Position numbers and translations under genes: made by a program. A stretch of DNA of 8,076 nucleotides from CAZDXJ01 sp964509475 (lineage in GTDB: Bacteria > Pseudomonadota > Gammaproteobacteria > Methylococcales > Methylomonadaceae), in assembly GCA_964509475.1 (NCBI GenBank), contig CAZDXJ010000092.1:1-8076 (forward strand), in the 5' to 3' direction. This document shows, one piece after another, positions 6,382-8,076 of the stretch. Under the pieces are notes generated by a model. It did no database searches, was not told where the DNA came from, and saw only the letters and a list, made by a program, of their open reading frames with translations. How positions within the stretch are numbered: the stretch's first letter is position 1; every line of letters starts with the position of its first letter.

Positions 6382-7976
6382 TGGTTATGAGCAAAGGGTT
6401 TTTGAATATTGTGTTGCATGCGCACTTGCCGTTTGTGCGCCATCCGGAATATGAATGCTTTTTTGAAGAAATCTGGTTATTCGAAGCGATTACCGAGTGT
6501 TACATCCCCTTGATTCGTACTCTTGCGCGTTTACACAAGGATCAGGTGTATTACCGGTTGACGCTTTCGCTTTCGCCGACATTGATTTCAATGTTGAGTG
6601 ATGAACTTTTGCAATCCCGTTACATAAGACATTTGCACAAGCAATTGCAATTGGCAGACAAGGAAATCAAAAGAACCCGGAAAACGCCGGAATATCACAG
6701 ACTGGCGCGTTTATACCGGCGGCTTTATCAGGATACGCTGGATATTTTCACCAATCAATATGACGGCAATTTATTAACCGCCTTTAAATATTATCAACAG
6801 GCCGGTTGTCTGGAACTGATCACCTGTGCGGCAACGCATGGTTTTTTGCCCTTGCTGAGCATGAATGAAAGGGCGGTGTGGAATCAAATCCTGACCGGTG
6901 TGGAAACCTTCGAAAAGCAATTGGGTTTTGCACCGGCCGGTTTCTGGCTGCCGGAGTGTGGTTATTACCCCGGTCTGGAAAAACCCTTGCAAGAAGCCGG
7001 TATTCGGTATTTTTTTATCGATACCCATGGCATTACCCATGCAAACCGGGCGCCGCTTTATGGCGCTTATGCACCCCTGGATTGTGGTAACGGTGTTATG
7101 GCATTTGCCCGTGATACCGAATCTTCCCGGCAAGTCTGGAGCAGTGTTGAAGGTTATCCAGGTGATGCCGATTACCGCGAATATTACCGCGATATCGGTT
7201 TCGATTTGGAAATGGACTACATTGCACCTTATATTCTGGATGGCCATATCCGTATCAATACCGGTATAAAATATCACCGGATAACAGGCGCTGAAGGCAA
7301 CAAAAAAATCTATCAGCCCAGACAGGCTTTGTACAAGGCGCAGTTACATGCACAAGATTTTATCGATCAGCGCGAACGGCAAATTCAGCATCTGGCCGTG
7401 GCCATGGATCGGCCGCCAATCATTGTCGCGCCTTATGACGCCGAATTGTTCGGTCACTGGTGGTGCGAAGGACCGGTCTGGCTGGAATGGGTATTGCGGC
7501 TGGCGGATAAAAGCCACAGTTTGCAAACAGTTTCTTGTTCTGATTATTTGCAGCGGATAAACCAACATCAGTTGGCGACACCATCGGCATCAACCTGGGG
7601 CGATCAAGGTTATTCGCATTACTGGCTTAACGAAACCAATGCCTGGATTTACCCGTTTTTGCATAAAGCCGCTGCCGATATGGAAAAACTGGCGCGTGAT
7701 TTCTGCAAGGTCAAGGTCAAGCCACTGCAAAAGCGGGCTTTGGATCAGGCCGCGCGTTCCTTGTTATTGGCCCAGGCTTCAGACTGGCCTTTTATTATGA
7801 AAACCGGAACCACGGTTGAATACGCCAAAAAACGTATCACCGATCATTTGGCGCGGTTTAATTATCTGCATGACAGTATCCGTAACAATTGCATCAATGA
7901 GCGCTATTTGAGCGCTTTGGAGATACTGGATGATATTTTCCCGGAAATCGATTTTCGCAATTGGCATGATTTATGA
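6381..7976 (+). CDS. GH57 alpha-1,4-glucan branching enzyme
   Basis: This cytoplasmic enzyme is predicted to cut alpha-1,4-glucan chains and rejoin them as alpha-1,6 branches, making glycogen-type polymer. The 531 residues match GH57 branching enzymes in length and carry all five conserved regions: HAHLP (13-17); AATHGFLP (150-157); GFWLPECGY (187-195) with Glu192 as nucleophile; APYDAELFGHWW (350-361) with Asp353 as acid/base; and STWGDQGYSHYWLNETNAW (404-422). VEGYPGDADYREYYRD (256-271) corresponds to the flexible loop of this subgroup, with Tyr259 a candidate for its functional tyrosine. The C-terminal helical domain (about 425-531) includes ASDWPFIMKTGTTVEYA (466-482), characteristic of branching members. 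The gene starts at a GTG overlapping the DUF4912 stop by one base, with AGGGA at 6365-6369; an ATG at 6387 is equally plausible. Some GH57 branching enzymes are mainly hydrolytic in vitro, so substrate outcome is not certain. Unrelated GlgB (GH13) would do the same reaction. Confidence 0.95.
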   Translation: MVMSKGFLNIVLHAHLPFVRHPEYECFFEEIWLFEAITECYIPLIRTLARLHKDQVYYRLTLSLSPTLISMLSDELLQSRYIRHLHKQLQLADKEIKRTRKTPEYHRLARLYRRLYQDTLDIFTNQYDGNLLTAFKYYQQAGCLELITCAATHGFLPLLSMNERAVWNQILTGVETFEKQLGFAPAGFWLPECGYYPGLEKPLQEAGIRYFFIDTHGITHANRAPLYGAYAPLDCGNGVMAFARDTESSRQVWSSVEGYPGDADYREYYRDIGFDLEMDYIAPYILDGHIRINTGIKYHRITGAEGNKKIYQPRQALYKAQLHAQDFIDQRERQIQHLAVAMDRPPIIVAPYDAELFGHWWCEGPVWLEWVLRLADKSHSLQTVSCSDYLQRINQHQLATPSASTWGDQGYSHYWLNETNAWIYPFLHKAAADMEKLARDFCKVKVKPLQKRALDQAARSLLLAQASDWPFIMKTGTTVEYAKKRITDHLARFNYLHDSIRNNCINERYLSALEILDDIFPEIDFRNWHDL

Positions 7977-8041
7977 CGAAATTAGCGGTTACATCCATAA
8001 ATCCATTCAACAAAATGGCTGAACTTAATGGCAATGGGTAA
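7973..8041 (+). CDS. Possible 22-residue peptide overlapping the GH57 stop
   Basis: An ATG at 7973 overlaps the GH57 stop as ATGA and opens 22 codons, MTKLAVTSINPFNKMAELNG and then NG, before TAA at 8039-8041. The reading frame fills the space between the GH57 gene and the hairpin that starts at 8047. There is no ribosome site beyond possible coupling, no membrane segment and no recognisable family. A chance ORF of this length is common, so it is listed as a candidate only. Confidence 0.15.
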   Translation: MTKLAVTSINPFNKMAELNGNG

Positions 8042-8046
8042 GGGCA

Positions 8047-8076
8047 AGCCCAGCTCTTCCGTGGAAGGGCTGGGCT
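8047..8076 (+). terminator. Probable intrinsic terminator hairpin, cut by the window edge
   Basis: AGCCCAGCTCTTCC (8047-8060) pairs with GGAAGGGCTGGGCT (8063-8076). This is a 14-bp stem with one G-T wobble, GC-rich and with a tight loop (CGTG if the last pair opens). It lies 71 bases after the GH57 stop. The upstream arm is preceded by a further A, so the stem may grow if the next bases are T. The U-tract that would complete a rho-independent terminator lies outside the window. It would end the DUF4912-GH57 transcript and could also serve a convergent gene. Confidence 0.72.

Noticed and set aside
6774..7277. Minus-strand open frame of 167 codons inside the GH57 gene
   Set aside because: It is antisense to the conserved catalytic regions of GH57, and its translation resembles no family; such frames arise from codon bias in the real gene.
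1..8076. Mobile elements, CRISPR arrays, tRNA, rRNA or a defence system
   Set aside because: No transposase, direct-repeat array, terminal inverted repeats, RNA gene signature or nuclease/helicase domain is visible; the genes are housekeeping or metabolic.

Overview
The window looks like ordinary chromosomal DNA of a Gram-negative bacterium, most likely a gammaproteobacterium. The evidence is a complete outer-membrane TamA/TamB pair, a glyoxalase I start of the GloA type, and moderate GC with dense, co-oriented genes. The pairing of a DUF4912 protein with a GH57 branching enzyme reminds me of methanotrophs (Methylococcales), but that is an impression from memory and was not searched.

Layout. 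Positions 1-54 (minus strand) hold the first 18 codons of a glyoxalase I gene (gloA) that runs off the left edge. Positions 55-182 are a divergent intergenic region with an extended -10 for gloA, a weaker tamA promoter candidate and several short palindromes. Positions 183-2003 encode TamA (signal peptide, three POTRA domains, Omp85 barrel). Positions 2000-5455 encode TamB (N-terminal membrane anchor, long beta-rich periplasmic body, C-terminal DUF490 domain). The two share an ATGA stop/start overlap. A 224-base gap follows, with no convincing gene or terminator. Positions 5680-6381 encode a DUF4912 protein, overlapped by one base by a GH57 alpha-1,4-glucan branching enzyme at 6381-7976. A strong hairpin at 8047-8076 reaches the window edge and is probably the intrinsic terminator of that unit.

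How they work together. TamA and TamB form the translocation and assembly module. TamA sits in the outer membrane, and TamB spans the periplasm from an inner-membrane anchor; together they serve outer-membrane protein assembly and/or lipid transport. The DUF4912-GH57 pair is a separate unit, probably for glycogen-type alpha-glucan metabolism. The GH57 protein has every catalytic motif of a branching enzyme. The DUF4912 partner has no known activity and is the least understood gene here.

I see no mobile element, CRISPR array, tRNA or rRNA, and no clearly new multi-gene system. The points most worth following up are the DUF4912-GH57 coupling, the crowded gloA-tamA promoter region, and a 22-codon ORF that fills the space between the GH57 gene and its terminator.
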